Shown in pieces: positions 1 to 8,996 of a stretch of DNA of 64,000 nucleotides. Position 1 is the stretch's first letter. The number at the start of each line of letters is the position of its first letter. A program made the translations under genes and the position numbers. This DNA is from Mycobacterium sp. 852002-51057_SCH5723018 (lineage in GTDB: Bacteria; Actinomycetota; Actinomycetes; Mycobacteriales; Mycobacteriaceae): NCBI RefSeq assembly GCF_001667035.1, contig NZ_LZIR01000111.1:1-64000 (forward strand). Direction: 5' to 3'. The notes under the pieces are model-generated. The model was not told where the DNA came from. It did not search any database and saw nothing but the letters and a program-made list of their open reading frames with translations.

Positions 1-105
1 TCGGGCAACAGCATCGCGCCGTACAACCACCTAGAAACCGGGTCGCCGTACGCGATGGAGTACGTCTGGGGCCGCCAAGTAGGGGATAACACGATCAACC
101 CATGA
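1..105 (+). CDS. mce1A: Mce1A C-terminal end (partial)
   Basis: The window opens inside a gene. The last 34 codons read to a TGA at 103-105, ending GDNTINP. The ATG of the next gene (102-104) overlaps this stop in an ATGA junction, the usual mce operon arrangement. By position this is the C-terminus of the MceA subunit, the cell-envelope substrate-binding protein of the Mce1 fatty/mycolic acid importer. Identity rests on synteny with the genes that follow; the diagnostic MCE domain lies upstream of the window. Confidence 0.85.
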   Translation, partial: SGNSIAPYNHLETGSPYAMEYVWGRQVGDNTINP

Positions 106-1142
106 AAATCACCGGTACCCTCGTCCGACTCGGCATCTTCTCGGTGGTGCTGCTGCTGTTCACTGTGATGATCATCGTGATATTCGGTCAGATGCGCTTC
201 CAACGCAACTACGCGTACTCGGCCGAATTCACCAACATCAGCGGGTTGCGGCAGGGGCAGTTCGTTCGCGCCTCCGGGGTGGAGATCGGCAAGGTCAGCT
301 CGGTAAACCTGGTCGACGGCGGCAAGCGGGCGCGGGTGGATTTCAGCGTGGATCGCTCCGTGCCGCTGTATCAGTCGACGACGGCGCAGATCCGCTACTT
401 GGACCTGATCGGCAACCGCTACCTGGAGCTCAAACGCGGTGAGGGCGACGGGGCCGACCGCGTCCTGCCGCCGGGCGGGTTTATCCCGGTGTCCCGGACG
501 TCGCCGGCCCTCGACCTGGACGCGCTGATCGGTGGGTTCAAGCCGTTGTTTCGGGCGCTGGACCCGCAGAAGGTCAACACCATCGCGTCGGCGCTGGTGA
601 CCGTGTTCCAAGGGCAGGGCGGCACCATCAACGACATCCTCGACCAGACCGCGCAATTGACCAACCAGCTCGGCGAGCGTGACCAGGCGATCGGCGAGGT
701 GGTCAAGAACCTCAACATCGTGCTGGACACCACGGTTCGGCACCGCCAGCAATTCGATCAGACCGTCAACAACCTCGAGGTGCTGATCACCGGGCTGAAA
801 AACCACGCCGACCCCCTGGCCGCCGGTACCGCCCACATCAGCAACGCCGCCGGAACCGTGGCCGACCTCCTGGCCGAGGACCGCGGGCTGCTGCACAAGA
901 GCCTCAACTACCTGGACGCGGTGCAGCAGCCGCTCATCGACCAGCGCGATCAGCTCAACGACTACTTCCACAAGGTCCCGACGGCGCTGAACATGATCGG
1001 GCGCGCCATCGGTTCCTACGGCGACTTCGTCAACTTCTACGCCTGCGACATCACCCTCAAGCTCAATGGGTTGCAGCCCGGCGGTCCGATCCGCACGGTC
1101 CGGCTGTTCACGCAGCCGACGGGTAGGTGCACACCGCAATGA
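102..1142 (+). CDS. mce1B: Mce family protein Mce1B
   Basis: Second MCE subunit of the Mce1 lipid importer, a trimmed hexamer-type complex spanning the periplasm. The 346-residue protein has one N-terminal membrane anchor (about residues 9-31) and then the MCE/MlaD domain (about 38-115, with the GLRQGQFVRASGVEIGKV signature). A long alpha-helical region follows, rich in amphipathic QL/ND repeats. Length equals that recalled for Rv0170. The start ATG overlaps the mce1A stop, and its own stop overlaps the mce1C ATG, so translation is probably coupled. Nothing unusual is seen. Confidence 0.95.
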   Translation: MKITGTLVRLGIFSVVLLLFTVMIIVIFGQMRFQRNYAYSAEFTNISGLRQGQFVRASGVEIGKVSSVNLVDGGKRARVDFSVDRSVPLYQSTTAQIRYLDLIGNRYLELKRGEGDGADRVLPPGGFIPVSRTSPALDLDALIGGFKPLFRALDPQKVNTIASALVTVFQGQGGTINDILDQTAQLTNQLGERDQAIGEVVKNLNIVLDTTVRHRQQFDQTVNNLEVLITGLKNHADPLAAGTAHISNAAGTVADLLAEDRGLLHKSLNYLDAVQQPLIDQRDQLNDYFHKVPTALNMIGRAIGSYGDFVNFYACDITLKLNGLQPGGPIRTVRLFTQPTGRCTPQ

Positions 1143-2731
1143 GGACGCTCGAACCCCCCAATCGGTTGCGCATCGGTCTGATGGGCATCATCGTCACGCT
1201 GCTCGTCATCGGCGTCGGCCAAAGCATCACCAGCGTGCCGATGCTGCTCGCCAAGCCGGAGTATTACGGGCAGTTCACCGACTCCGGCGGCCTCAGCAGG
1301 GGCGACAAGGTACGCATCGCCGGCATGGACGTCGGCAAGATCGAGGGCATCAAGATCGACGGCGACCACATCTTGGTGAAGTTCAACATCGGCACCGAAA
1401 GCATCGGTACCGAGAGCCGGTTGGCGATCAAGACGGACACCATCCTGGGCAAAAAGGTCCTCGAGATCGAGGCGCGGGGATCCGAGAAGCTGCGGCCCGG
1501 GGCCGCGTTGCCGCTTGGGCAGAGCACCACCCCCTACCAGATCTACGACGCGTTCTTCGACGCGACCAAAGCGGCCAGCGGGTGGGACATCGACACGGTC
1601 AAGCAGTCGCTGCACGTGCTGTCGGAGACGATCGATCAGACCTATCCGCACCTCAGCTCCGCGCTCGACGGCGTGGCCAAGTTCTCCGACACGATCGGCA
1701 AGCGTGACGAGCAGATCAAGCACCTGCTCGCCCAGGCCAACCAGGTGGCCAGCATCCTGGGTGACCGCAGCGACCAGATCGACCGGCTGCTGGTGAACAC
1801 GAAGGTCTTGCTGGCCGCCTTCAACGAGCGCGGACAGGCCATCAACGCGCTGCTGGGCAACGTCGCCGCCTTTTCCGAACAGGTGAAGGGATTCATCAAC
1901 GACAACCCCAATCTGAACCACGTGCTGGAGCAGCTGCGCATCGTCAGCGACCTCCTGGTTCAGCGCAAGGACGATATCGCCGACGGTCTCACCGAGGTCG
2001 GCAAGTTCCTGCCGTCGCTCAACGAGGCGATCGCGTCTGGGCCGTTCTTCAAAGTGGTGCTGCACAACCTGATCCCGGGCCAGATCATTCAGCCGTTCGT
2101 CGACGCCGCGTTCAAGAAGCGTGGCATCGACCCGGAGAACTTCTGGCGCAGCGCCGGGTTGCCGGAGTTCCGGTGGCCCGACCCGAACGGCACCCGCCTG
2201 CCGAACGGCGCGCCGCCGCCGGCGCCGCCCGTCCTGGAGGGCACCCCCGATCATCCGGGACCGGCCGTCCCGCCCGGATCGCCGTGCTCGTACACGCCGG
2301 CCAACCCCGGCGGAAACGTCACCGTCGGCGACGAGGGCCTGCCCCGGCCATGGAACCCCCTGCCCTGCCTGGGCGCAAACATCGGCCCGTTCGGGGGCCC
2401 CGGCTTCCCGGCGCCCGTCGACGTCGCAACGTCCCCGCCGAATCCGGGCGGTGTGCCGCCCTTGCCGGGCGTCCCGATCGCGGGCCGGCCGGGTGACCCA
2501 CCGCCGAACGTTCCGGGCACCCCGGTGCCGCTGCCGGCGCAAGCACCGCCGGGCGCGCGCACCGAGAATCTGGAGCCCGCGGGGCCGACTCCGCCACCGT
2601 CGACGTTCGCGCCGGCCCTGCCGCCTGGGCCGCCGGCGCCTCCTGGGCCCGGTAACCAGCTGCCGGCACCGTTCATCAACCCCGGCGGAACCGGAGGCAG
2701 CGGCGCAGCGGGAGGGGGTAGCCAGAATTGA
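1139..2731 (+). CDS. mce1C: Mce family protein Mce1C
   Basis: MceC subunit of the Mce1 importer (530 residues; about 515 in M. tuberculosis). The start chosen is the ATG at 1139, which overlaps the mce1B TGA, rather than an ATG four codons upstream. A membrane anchor lies at about residues 12-34, an MCE domain at about 40-120 (GGLSRGDKVRIAGMDVGKI), then a helical tube-forming segment. A long proline/glycine-rich tail runs from about residue 345 to the end, as is usual for MceC. The stop overlaps the TTG start of mce1D. Confidence 0.95.
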   Translation: MRTLEPPNRLRIGLMGIIVTLLVIGVGQSITSVPMLLAKPEYYGQFTDSGGLSRGDKVRIAGMDVGKIEGIKIDGDHILVKFNIGTESIGTESRLAIKTDTILGKKVLEIEARGSEKLRPGAALPLGQSTTPYQIYDAFFDATKAASGWDIDTVKQSLHVLSETIDQTYPHLSSALDGVAKFSDTIGKRDEQIKHLLAQANQVASILGDRSDQIDRLLVNTKVLLAAFNERGQAINALLGNVAAFSEQVKGFINDNPNLNHVLEQLRIVSDLLVQRKDDIADGLTEVGKFLPSLNEAIASGPFFKVVLHNLIPGQIIQPFVDAAFKKRGIDPENFWRSAGLPEFRWPDPNGTRLPNGAPPPAPPVLEGTPDHPGPAVPPGSPCSYTPANPGGNVTVGDEGLPRPWNPLPCLGANIGPFGGPGFPAPVDVATSPPNPGGVPPLPGVPIAGRPGDPPPNVPGTPVPLPAQAPPGARTENLEPAGPTPPPSTFAPALPPGPPAPPGPGNQLPAPFINPGGTGGSGAAGGGSQN

Positions 2732-4317
2732 GCACCATCTTTGATGTCCGCAACATCCGGCTGCCGCGGATGACCCGGGCGACGATCATCATCGGCTCGC
2801 TGGTGATCGTGCTGGCCCTGGTGTTGGCGTTCGTCGGCTGGCGGCTCTACCAGAAGCTGACCAACAACACCGTGGTGGCCTACTTCCCTACGGCCAACGC
2901 GCTCTACCCGGGCGACAAGGTGCAGATCATGGGGTTGCGGGTGGGCGCGATCGACAAGATCGAGCCGGCCGGCGACAAGATGAAGGTCACCTTCCACTAC
3001 GAGAACCAGTACAAGGTGCCGGCCAACGCGTCGGCGGTGATCCTCAACCCGACGCTGGTGGCCTCGCGCGCGATCCAGTTGGAGCCGCCCTACAAGGGTG
3101 GGCCGGTGCTGGCCGACAACGCGGTGATCCCCGAGGAACGCACCCAGGTGCCGGTGGAGTGGGACGAGCTGCGCAACAGCATCACGAACATCATCTCCAA
3201 GCTCGGCCCCACCCCCGAGCAGCCCAAGGGCCCGTTCGGTGAGGTCATCGAGTCCTACGCCAACGGGCTGGCCGGCAAGGGCAAGCAGATCAACACCACG
3301 CTGAACAACCTGTCGCGGGCGTTGACCGCGCTCAACGAGGGCCGGGGCGACTTCTTCGCGGTGGTGAAGAGCCTCGCCCTGTTCGTCAACGCGCTGCACC
3401 AGGACGATCAGCAGTTCGTCGCGCTGAACCAGAACCTGGCGGACTTCACCACGCGGCTGGCGCACAACGACACCGACCTGGCCAACGCGATAGAGCAGTT
3501 CGACAGCCTGCTCTCCACCGTGCGCCCGTTCCTCGACAAGAACCGCGAGGTGCTGACCCACGACGTCGACAACCTCGCGACGGCGACGACCACGCTGCTT
3601 CAGCCGGACCCGCTGAACGGGCTGGAGACCGCCCTGCACGTGCTGCCGACCGCCGCGGCGAACATCAACCAGATCTACCACCCGTCGCACGGCTCGGTGG
3701 TTGCCATTCCCGCGATCACCAACTTCGCCAACCCGATGCAGTTCATCTGCAGCTCTGTCCAGGCGGCCAGCCGGATGGGCTACCAGGAGTCGGCCGAGCT
3801 GTGTGCGCAGTATCTGGCGCCGATCCTCGACGCGATCAAGTTCAACTACCTGCCGTTCGGCTTGAACATCGCCAACACCGCCGAGACGCTGCCCAAGGAG
3901 GTCGCCTACTCCGAGCCGCGGCTGCAGCCGCCCAACGGGTACAAGGACACGACCGTCCCGGGCATCTGGTCACCGGACACGCCGACGTCGCACCGCAACA
4001 CCCAACACGGCTGGATCGTGGCCCCGGGCATGCAGGGTCAGCAGGTCGGGCCGATCACTTCGGGCCTGCTAACCCCGGACTCGCTGGCCGAGCTCATGGG
4101 CGGCCCCAACATCGCGCCGGTGCAGTCGAACCTGCAGACACCGCCGGGACCGCCGAACGCCTACGACGAGGTCCCGATCGCGCCGGTGATCGGCCAGAAC
4201 CCGCCGCAGGTTCCGATCCCGCCGCCCCCGCCGGGGCCTGAGGTGGTCCCCGGACCGGTCGCCCCGACGCCCGCGCCGGTGGCCGCACCGGCACCGAACG
4301 CAGGAGGTGGCCAGTGA
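2728..4317 (+). CDS. mce1D: Mce family protein Mce1D
   Basis: MceD subunit of the Mce1 importer (529 residues). It starts at a TTG (TTGAGC) overlapping the mce1C stop by four bases. It has an N-terminal membrane segment (about residues 15-38) and an MCE domain with NALYPGDKVQIMGLRVGAI. A helical region and a Pro/Ala-rich tail follow. The stop TGA at 4315-4317 lies inside the first copy of a 54-bp tandem duplication, so the former stop/start overlap with mce1E is now split (see the repeat at 4311). Confidence 0.95.
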   Translation: MSTIFDVRNIRLPRMTRATIIIGSLVIVLALVLAFVGWRLYQKLTNNTVVAYFPTANALYPGDKVQIMGLRVGAIDKIEPAGDKMKVTFHYENQYKVPANASAVILNPTLVASRAIQLEPPYKGGPVLADNAVIPEERTQVPVEWDELRNSITNIISKLGPTPEQPKGPFGEVIESYANGLAGKGKQINTTLNNLSRALTALNEGRGDFFAVVKSLALFVNALHQDDQQFVALNQNLADFTTRLAHNDTDLANAIEQFDSLLSTVRPFLDKNREVLTHDVDNLATATTTLLQPDPLNGLETALHVLPTAAANINQIYHPSHGSVVAIPAITNFANPMQFICSSVQAASRMGYQESAELCAQYLAPILDAIKFNYLPFGLNIANTAETLPKEVAYSEPRLQPPNGYKDTTVPGIWSPDTPTSHRNTQHGWIVAPGMQGQQVGPITSGLLTPDSLAELMGGPNIAPVQSNLQTPPGPPNAYDEVPIAPVIGQNPPQVPIPPPPPGPEVVPGPVAPTPAPVAAPAPNAGGGQ

Positions 4318-4430
4318 GGCGCGTGACGAGCGCGGCAGGCGCGAGGAGTAAGCCGAACAGACGGCCAGTGAGGCGCGTGACGAGCGCGGCAGGCGCGAGG
4401 AGTAAGCCGAACAGACGGCCAGTGAGCGCG
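4311..4430 (+). repeat. 54-bp MIRU-like tandem duplication at the mce1D/mce1E junction
   Basis: Two copies of a 54-bp unit start at 4311 and 4365. A third partial copy (CCAGTGAGCGCG) starts at 4419. Each unit begins CCAGTGAGGCGCGTGACGAG and contains GTGA. The mce1D stop (TGA 4315-4317) uses the first GTGA and the likely mce1E start (GTG 4422) uses the last. Being 54 bp, the units stay in frame. Small repeats inserted at DTGA stop/start overlaps of operons, themselves open in frame, are the defining behaviour of mycobacterial MIRUs. Assignment to that family is by this behaviour, not by a database match. Confidence 0.85.
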
Positions 4431-5582
4431 TTCCGCCTGATCCGCAACCGCGCCTGGAAGGCGCTGGTGCTGGCGGTCGCCGCGCTGGTGCTGAGCTCAT
4501 GCGGCTGGCACGGGATCTCAAATGTGCCGATCCCGGGCGGTCCGGGCAGCGGCTCGGGGTCGATGACCCTCTATGTCCAGGTGCCGGACACCCTGGCGAT
4601 CAACGGCAACAGCAAGGTGATGGTCGCCGACGTGTACGTCGGCTCGATCAAGGCCATCAACCTGAAGAACTGGGTCGCCACGTTGACGCTGGGCATCGAC
4701 AAGAGCGTCAAGCTGCCGAAGAACGCCACCGCCAAGATCGGCCAGACCTCGCTGCTGGGTTCCCAGCATGTGGAGCTCGCCTCCCCGCCCAACCCGTCGC
4801 CGCAGGTGCTCAAGGACGGCGACACGATTCCGCTGAAGAACTCGTCGGCGTTTCCCACCACCGAGCAGACCCTGGCCAGCCTCTCGCTGATCCTGCGTGG
4901 CGGCGGCATTCCCAACCTCGAGGTACTGCAGAACGAGGTCTTCAACATCTTCAACGGACGGGCCAGCCAGATCCGGGCCTTCCTGGGCAAGCTGGACACC
5001 TTCACCGACCAGCTCAACCAGCAGCGCGACGACATCACCCATGCCATCGACTCGACCAACCGGCTGCTGGTCTACGTCGGCGGACGCGCGGACGTGCTGG
5101 ATCGCGTGCTGACCGACGTCCCGCCGCTGATCAAGCATTTCGCCGACACCAAGCAGCTGCTCATCAACGCCGTCGATTCGGTGGGACGGCTCAGCCAGGC
5201 CGCTGACCAATACCTGTCGGAAGCCCGCGGCCCGCTGCACACCGACTTGCAAGCGCTGCAGTGCCCGCTGAAGGAGCTCGGCCGTGCCTCGCCGTACCTG
5301 ATCGGCGCGCTGAAGTTGATCCTCACCCAGCCGTTCGACATCGACACCGTGCCGAAGCTGTTCCGGGGTGACTACATCAACATCTCGCTGACGCTCGACG
5401 TGACCTACAGCGCCATCGACAACGCGTTTTTGACCGGCACCGGGCTGTCGGGGGCCCTGCGCGCTCTCGAGCAGTCGTTCGGGCGCGACCCCGAGACGAT
5501 GATCCCCGACGTCCGCTACACGCCGAACCCGAACGACGCGCCCGGCGGGCCGCTGGTGGAAAGGGCGGATAGGAATTGCTGA
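4422..5582 (+). CDS. lprK: Mce family lipoprotein LprK (Mce1E)
   Basis: MceE subunit, a lipoprotein of the Mce1 importer. From the GTG at 4422 it is 386 residues with a signal peptide and lipobox LVLSSCGW (Cys27 acylated). The MCE domain follows (YVQVPDTLAINGNSKVMVAD). An earlier in-frame GTG at 4314 would add 36 residues made of two copies of RRVTSAAGARSKPNRRPV, encoded by the 54-bp repeat. The later start gives a normal signal peptide and the usual length (about 390 in M. tuberculosis). Both starts sit in GTGA contexts, so some initiation at 4314 cannot be excluded. Confidence 0.92.
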   Translation: MSAFRLIRNRAWKALVLAVAALVLSSCGWHGISNVPIPGGPGSGSGSMTLYVQVPDTLAINGNSKVMVADVYVGSIKAINLKNWVATLTLGIDKSVKLPKNATAKIGQTSLLGSQHVELASPPNPSPQVLKDGDTIPLKNSSAFPTTEQTLASLSLILRGGGIPNLEVLQNEVFNIFNGRASQIRAFLGKLDTFTDQLNQQRDDITHAIDSTNRLLVYVGGRADVLDRVLTDVPPLIKHFADTKQLLINAVDSVGRLSQAADQYLSEARGPLHTDLQALQCPLKELGRASPYLIGALKLILTQPFDIDTVPKLFRGDYINISLTLDVTYSAIDNAFLTGTGLSGALRALEQSFGRDPETMIPDVRYTPNPNDAPGGPLVERADRNC

Positions 5583-7126
5583 CCACCTTCGTCAGACGCC
5601 AACTCGTCCTCTTCGGGATCCTGACGGTGATCTCGCTGCTGGTGCTGGGCGTCTATTACCTGCAGATCCCGAGCCTGATGGGCATCGGCCGCTACACACT
5701 CAAGGCCGAGCTGCCGGCGTCGGGCGGCCTGTACCCGACGGCCAACGTGACCTATCGCGGCATCACCATCGGCAAGGTCACCGACATCGAACCGACCGAG
5801 ACGGGCGCCGAAGCCACGATGAGCCTCGACAGCCGCTACAAGATCCCGATCGACGCGATCGCGAACGTGCACTCGGTGTCGGCGGTCGGTGAGCAGTACC
5901 TGGACCTGGTGTCGACTGGGCACCCGGGCAAGTACCTCTCCGACGGGCAGACCATCACCAAGGGGACGGTGCCCAGCGAGATCGGGCCGGCGCTCGACAC
6001 GGCGAACCGGGGGCTAGCAGCGTTGCCCAAGGAAAAGATCGGCTCGCTGCTCGACGAGACGGCACAAGCCGTCGGCGGCCTGGGGCCGGCCCTGCAACGG
6101 CTGGTCGACTCCACCCAGGCAATCGTCGGTGACTTCAAGACCAACATCACCAACGTCAACGACATAATCCAGAACTCCGGACCGGTCCTGGACAGCCAGG
6201 TTCAATCGAACAGTGCGATCGAGCGCTGGGCACGCAACCTCAACACCTTGGGCGCCCAGTCCGCACAGGAGGACCAGCACCTCAAGAGCCTGCTGTCCCA
6301 GGCGGCGCCCACCGCCGACCAGGTCAACTCGGTGTTCAACGACGTCCGCGAGTCGCTCCCGCAGACGTTGGCCAATCTCGAGGTTGTATTCGACCTGCTC
6401 AAGCGCTACCACACCGGCGTGGAGCAGGTGCTGGTGTTCCTGCCGCAGGGTGCATCGATCGCGCAGGCGGTCGCGGCGCCGTTCCCCAACATGGCCGCGC
6501 TGGACCTGGCGTTGTCGATCAACTGGCCGCCGCCGTGCCTGACCGGGTTCATCCCGGCGTCGGAGTGGCGGTCGCCCGCGGACACCAGCATTCAGCCGCT
6601 GCCGACCGGGACGTACTGCAAGATTCCGATGGACACCCCGGCCAACAGCGTGCGTGGCTCGCGCAACATTCCCTGCACCGACATCCCCGGCAAGCGGGCC
6701 GCGACGCCGCGGGAGTGCCGCGACCCCAAGCCATACGTGCCGCTGGGCACCAACCCCTGGTACGGGGATCCGAACCAGATCCTGACCTGCCCGGCGCCCG
6801 CGGCGCGCTGTGATCAGTCGGTTCGTCCTGGCATGGTGATCCCGGCACCGTCGGTTAACAACGGCCTGAACCCAGCGCCGGCGGACCGTGTCCCGGGGAC
6901 GCCGCCGCCGACCAGTGACCCGTTGTCGCGGCCCGGATCGGGTACCGTGCAATGCAACGGCCAGCAGCCCAACCCTTGTTCCTACACTCCCAACGGGCCT
7001 CCCGCGGCCATCTACAGTCCCCAGAGCGGTGAACTGGTGGGGCCCGACGGAGTCAAATACTCCGTCGAAAACTCGACAAAAACAGGAGACGACGGATGGA
7101 AGGAGATGCTGGCGCCAGCCGGCTGA
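5576..7126 (+). CDS. mce1F: Mce family protein Mce1F
   Basis: Last MCE subunit of the operon (516 residues, as in M. tuberculosis). The start is a TTG at 5576 overlapping the lprK stop; the next codon, CTG, is a weaker alternative. It has an N-terminal membrane anchor (about residues 12-32) and an MCE domain with GGLYPTANVTYRGITIGKV. The helical region and cysteine-containing C-terminal extension are typical of MceF. The end overlaps the following Mce-associated gene by 31 bp. Confidence 0.95.
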   Translation: MLTTFVRRQLVLFGILTVISLLVLGVYYLQIPSLMGIGRYTLKAELPASGGLYPTANVTYRGITIGKVTDIEPTETGAEATMSLDSRYKIPIDAIANVHSVSAVGEQYLDLVSTGHPGKYLSDGQTITKGTVPSEIGPALDTANRGLAALPKEKIGSLLDETAQAVGGLGPALQRLVDSTQAIVGDFKTNITNVNDIIQNSGPVLDSQVQSNSAIERWARNLNTLGAQSAQEDQHLKSLLSQAAPTADQVNSVFNDVRESLPQTLANLEVVFDLLKRYHTGVEQVLVFLPQGASIAQAVAAPFPNMAALDLALSINWPPPCLTGFIPASEWRSPADTSIQPLPTGTYCKIPMDTPANSVRGSRNIPCTDIPGKRAATPRECRDPKPYVPLGTNPWYGDPNQILTCPAPAARCDQSVRPGMVIPAPSVNNGLNPAPADRVPGTPPPTSDPLSRPGSGTVQCNGQQPNPCSYTPNGPPAAIYSPQSGELVGPDGVKYSVENSTKTGDDGWKEMLAPAG

Positions 7127-8013
7127 ACCCCCCACCGATGCCGAAGTTCCGTCGTCTGCGTAGGCGGCGTTCGAAGATCGATCAGAACCCGGCGGTCGCG
7201 GCCGACCAGGCCACCGAGGCGACGACCGAGGATTCGCAAGAATCCGAGGGCGGAGCCGAGGAAACAAGCCCCGAGGCGACGACCGAGGTTTCGCAAGAAT
7301 CCGAGGACGCAGCCGAGGAAACAAGCCCCGAGGCGACGACCGAGGGTTCGCAAGGATCCGAGGACGCAGCCCAGGAAACAAGCCCCGAGGCGACGACCGA
7401 GGACGCGGCTGAATCCGAGGACGCAGCCCAGGAAACAGCCCCCGAGGCGACGACCCAGGACGCGGCTGAATCGGAGGACGCAGCCGACGCCGTAGACACT
7501 GGCGACGGGCGCCGTCCGTCGCGCCTGGGCCGCGGGTGGCTCGCCGGCATCGCCGCGGCCCTGGTCTTAGGTGCAGCCGCCTTAGGAGCAGGCGGCTACT
7601 TCGCATTGCGCTACCACCATCAAAGCCAGGCCATCGCGCGCAACGACGCCGCGGCGCTCAAGGCGGCGGTGGATTGCGTTTCGGCGACGCAGGCGCCGGA
7701 CACCAACGCGATGACGGCCAGTGAACAGAAGATCATCGACTGCGGCACGGACGCCTTCCGCTCCCAGGCGGTGATGTACACCAACATGATCGTGCAGGCT
7801 TACCAGGCCGCGAACGTTCACGTCCAGGTGTCCGACGTGCGCGCGGCGGTCGAGCGCAACAACAACGACGGTTCGATCGACGTGCTCGTCGCGATGCGCG
7901 TCAAGGTGGCCAGCGATCAGTCGCAGAACGAGACCGGCTACCGCCTGCGGGTGACGATGGCGCTGGCCGAAGGCGAATACAGGATTTCTAAGCTTATCCA
8001 GGTAACGAAGTGA
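7096..8013 (+). CDS. Mce-associated membrane protein (Rv0175 type) with expanded acidic repeat
   Basis: Homologue of Rv0175, the first of the mce1-associated genes; such proteins are thought to stabilise or regulate Mce transporters. The 305-residue protein has a basic N-terminus, then an acidic low-complexity region (residues 41-133) built of five 19-residue units beginning EATT. A single membrane segment (about 149-171) and an extracytoplasmic Mce-associated domain follow. The M. tuberculosis protein is recalled as about 213 residues, and the difference is roughly the repeat. The start ATG lies inside mce1F; the end overlaps the next gene by four bases. Confidence 0.88.
   Translation: MEGDAGASRLNPPPMPKFRRLRRRRSKIDQNPAVAADQATEATTEDSQESEGGAEETSPEATTEVSQESEDAAEETSPEATTEGSQGSEDAAQETSPEATTEDAAESEDAAQETAPEATTQDAAESEDAADAVDTGDGRRPSRLGRGWLAGIAAALVLGAAALGAGGYFALRYHHQSQAIARNDAAALKAAVDCVSATQAPDTNAMTASEQKIIDCGTDAFRSQAVMYTNMIVQAYQAANVHVQVSDVRAAVERNNNDGSIDVLVAMRVKVASDQSQNETGYRLRVTMALAEGEYRISKLIQVTK
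7216..7500 (+). repeat. 57-bp coding tandem repeat (about five units)
   Basis: Units of 57 bp start at 7216, 7273, 7330, 7387 and 7444, each beginning with a close variant of GAGGCGACGACCGAGG. They encode EATTxxxxESEDAAxETSP-type units. The period is a multiple of three, so copy number can change without breaking the gene. Units 1-3 and 4-5 form two subtypes (SQES versus AAES), which suggests stepwise duplication. Confidence 0.9.
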
Positions 8014-8996
8014 CGGTGGTGGTCGAGGCGACTCCGACTCAGGCCCACGCAACGACCGCAATGCCAGACTCGTCGCGGGACACCTTGGCGCCCTGGCGTT
8101 TTCGCGTCCGTGCGTTCGCCGTCGACGTCCTTCCGGCCATCGCCGTGGCGGTGACGATGGCACTGGTCGCGCTGACCGCGTCCCAGCATCCGGTCTGGTG
8201 GTGGCTGTGCGTCTCGGTCGGCGCGCTGGCCATCCTCGTGATGTTGGTCGATCGGTTGCTGCTGCCGGCGGTCACCGGGTGGACCCTGGGCCGCGCGCTG
8301 TTCGGACTCGCGGTGGTGCGCTCCGACGGGGGAGCCGTGGGGCCGTGGCGCCTGTTGCTCCGGGACCTGGCCCACCTGCTCGACAGCGCGTCGGTGGTGG
8401 GATGGCTATGGCCCCTGTGGGATTCGCGGCGCCGCACCTTCGCCGACATGTTGCTGGACACCGAGGTGCGACGCGTGGAAGCCGACGACCCGCCGCCGAA
8501 CACACGCCGGTGGGCGAGCATCGCGGTGCTGAGCGCCGCCGCGATCTGCCTCGCCGGTGCCGCCCTGAGCTATCTGGTCGTGTACTCCCAAGATCGGGGG
8601 AGCGAACAAACTCAGGCGCAGATCGCGACCGAGGGTCCGAAGATGGTCGCGCAGATGCTGACGTATGACCCGAAGACCTTGCACGACGACTTCGCGCGCG
8701 CCCAGTCGCTGGCGACGGACAAGTATCGCGGCCAACTCGTCACCCAACAGGACGTCGTGCAAAAGGGCAACCCGGTCATCAACGAGTACTGGCCCACCAA
8801 TTCGTCGGTCCAATCCGCGTCGCCGGATCGGGCGACGATGCTGGTGTTCCTGGAGGGTAGGCGAGGCGCCGGGCCCGACCAGCGCTACATCAGCGCGACC
8901 GTGCGGGTGAACTTCGCCAAAGGCGGCGACGACCGGTGGCGCATCGACGATCTCGCCGTGCTGACCAAGCCAAAACCGCCGGGGAACGGGAAATGA
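8010..8996 (+). CDS. RDD-domain Mce-associated membrane protein (Rv0176 type)
   Basis: A 328-residue protein with an N-terminal RDD domain (about residues 30-150: two or three hydrophobic helices, GWTLGRALFGLAVV, and RRTFADMLLDTEV). Another membrane segment lies near 170-195 and a Mce-associated extracytoplasmic domain completes it. It is probably an accessory to the Mce1 importer. It starts at GTG 8010, overlapping the preceding stop, and its TGA overlaps the next ATG, so the four accessory genes read as one coupled unit. Exact molecular function is unknown. Confidence 0.88.
   Translation: MTVVVEATPTQAHATTAMPDSSRDTLAPWRFRVRAFAVDVLPAIAVAVTMALVALTASQHPVWWWLCVSVGALAILVMLVDRLLLPAVTGWTLGRALFGLAVVRSDGGAVGPWRLLLRDLAHLLDSASVVGWLWPLWDSRRRTFADMLLDTEVRRVEADDPPPNTRRWASIAVLSAAAICLAGAALSYLVVYSQDRGSEQTQAQIATEGPKMVAQMLTYDPKTLHDDFARAQSLATDKYRGQLVTQQDVVQKGNPVINEYWPTNSSVQSASPDRATMLVFLEGRRGAGPDQRYISATVRVNFAKGGDDRWRIDDLAVLTKPKPPGNGK

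Noticed and set aside
1037..2542. Long leftward open frame opposite mce1B/mce1C (501 codons)
   Set aside because: It is antisense to clearly coding mce1C, has no recognisable domain and shows the Arg/Val/Asp/Gln bias of a mirror frame in high-GC DNA.
4314..4421. GTG 4314 as the mce1E/lprK start
   Set aside because: The 36 extra residues are the translated 54-bp repeat and would bury the signal peptide; GTG 4422 keeps the standard lipoprotein start, although dual initiation stays possible.
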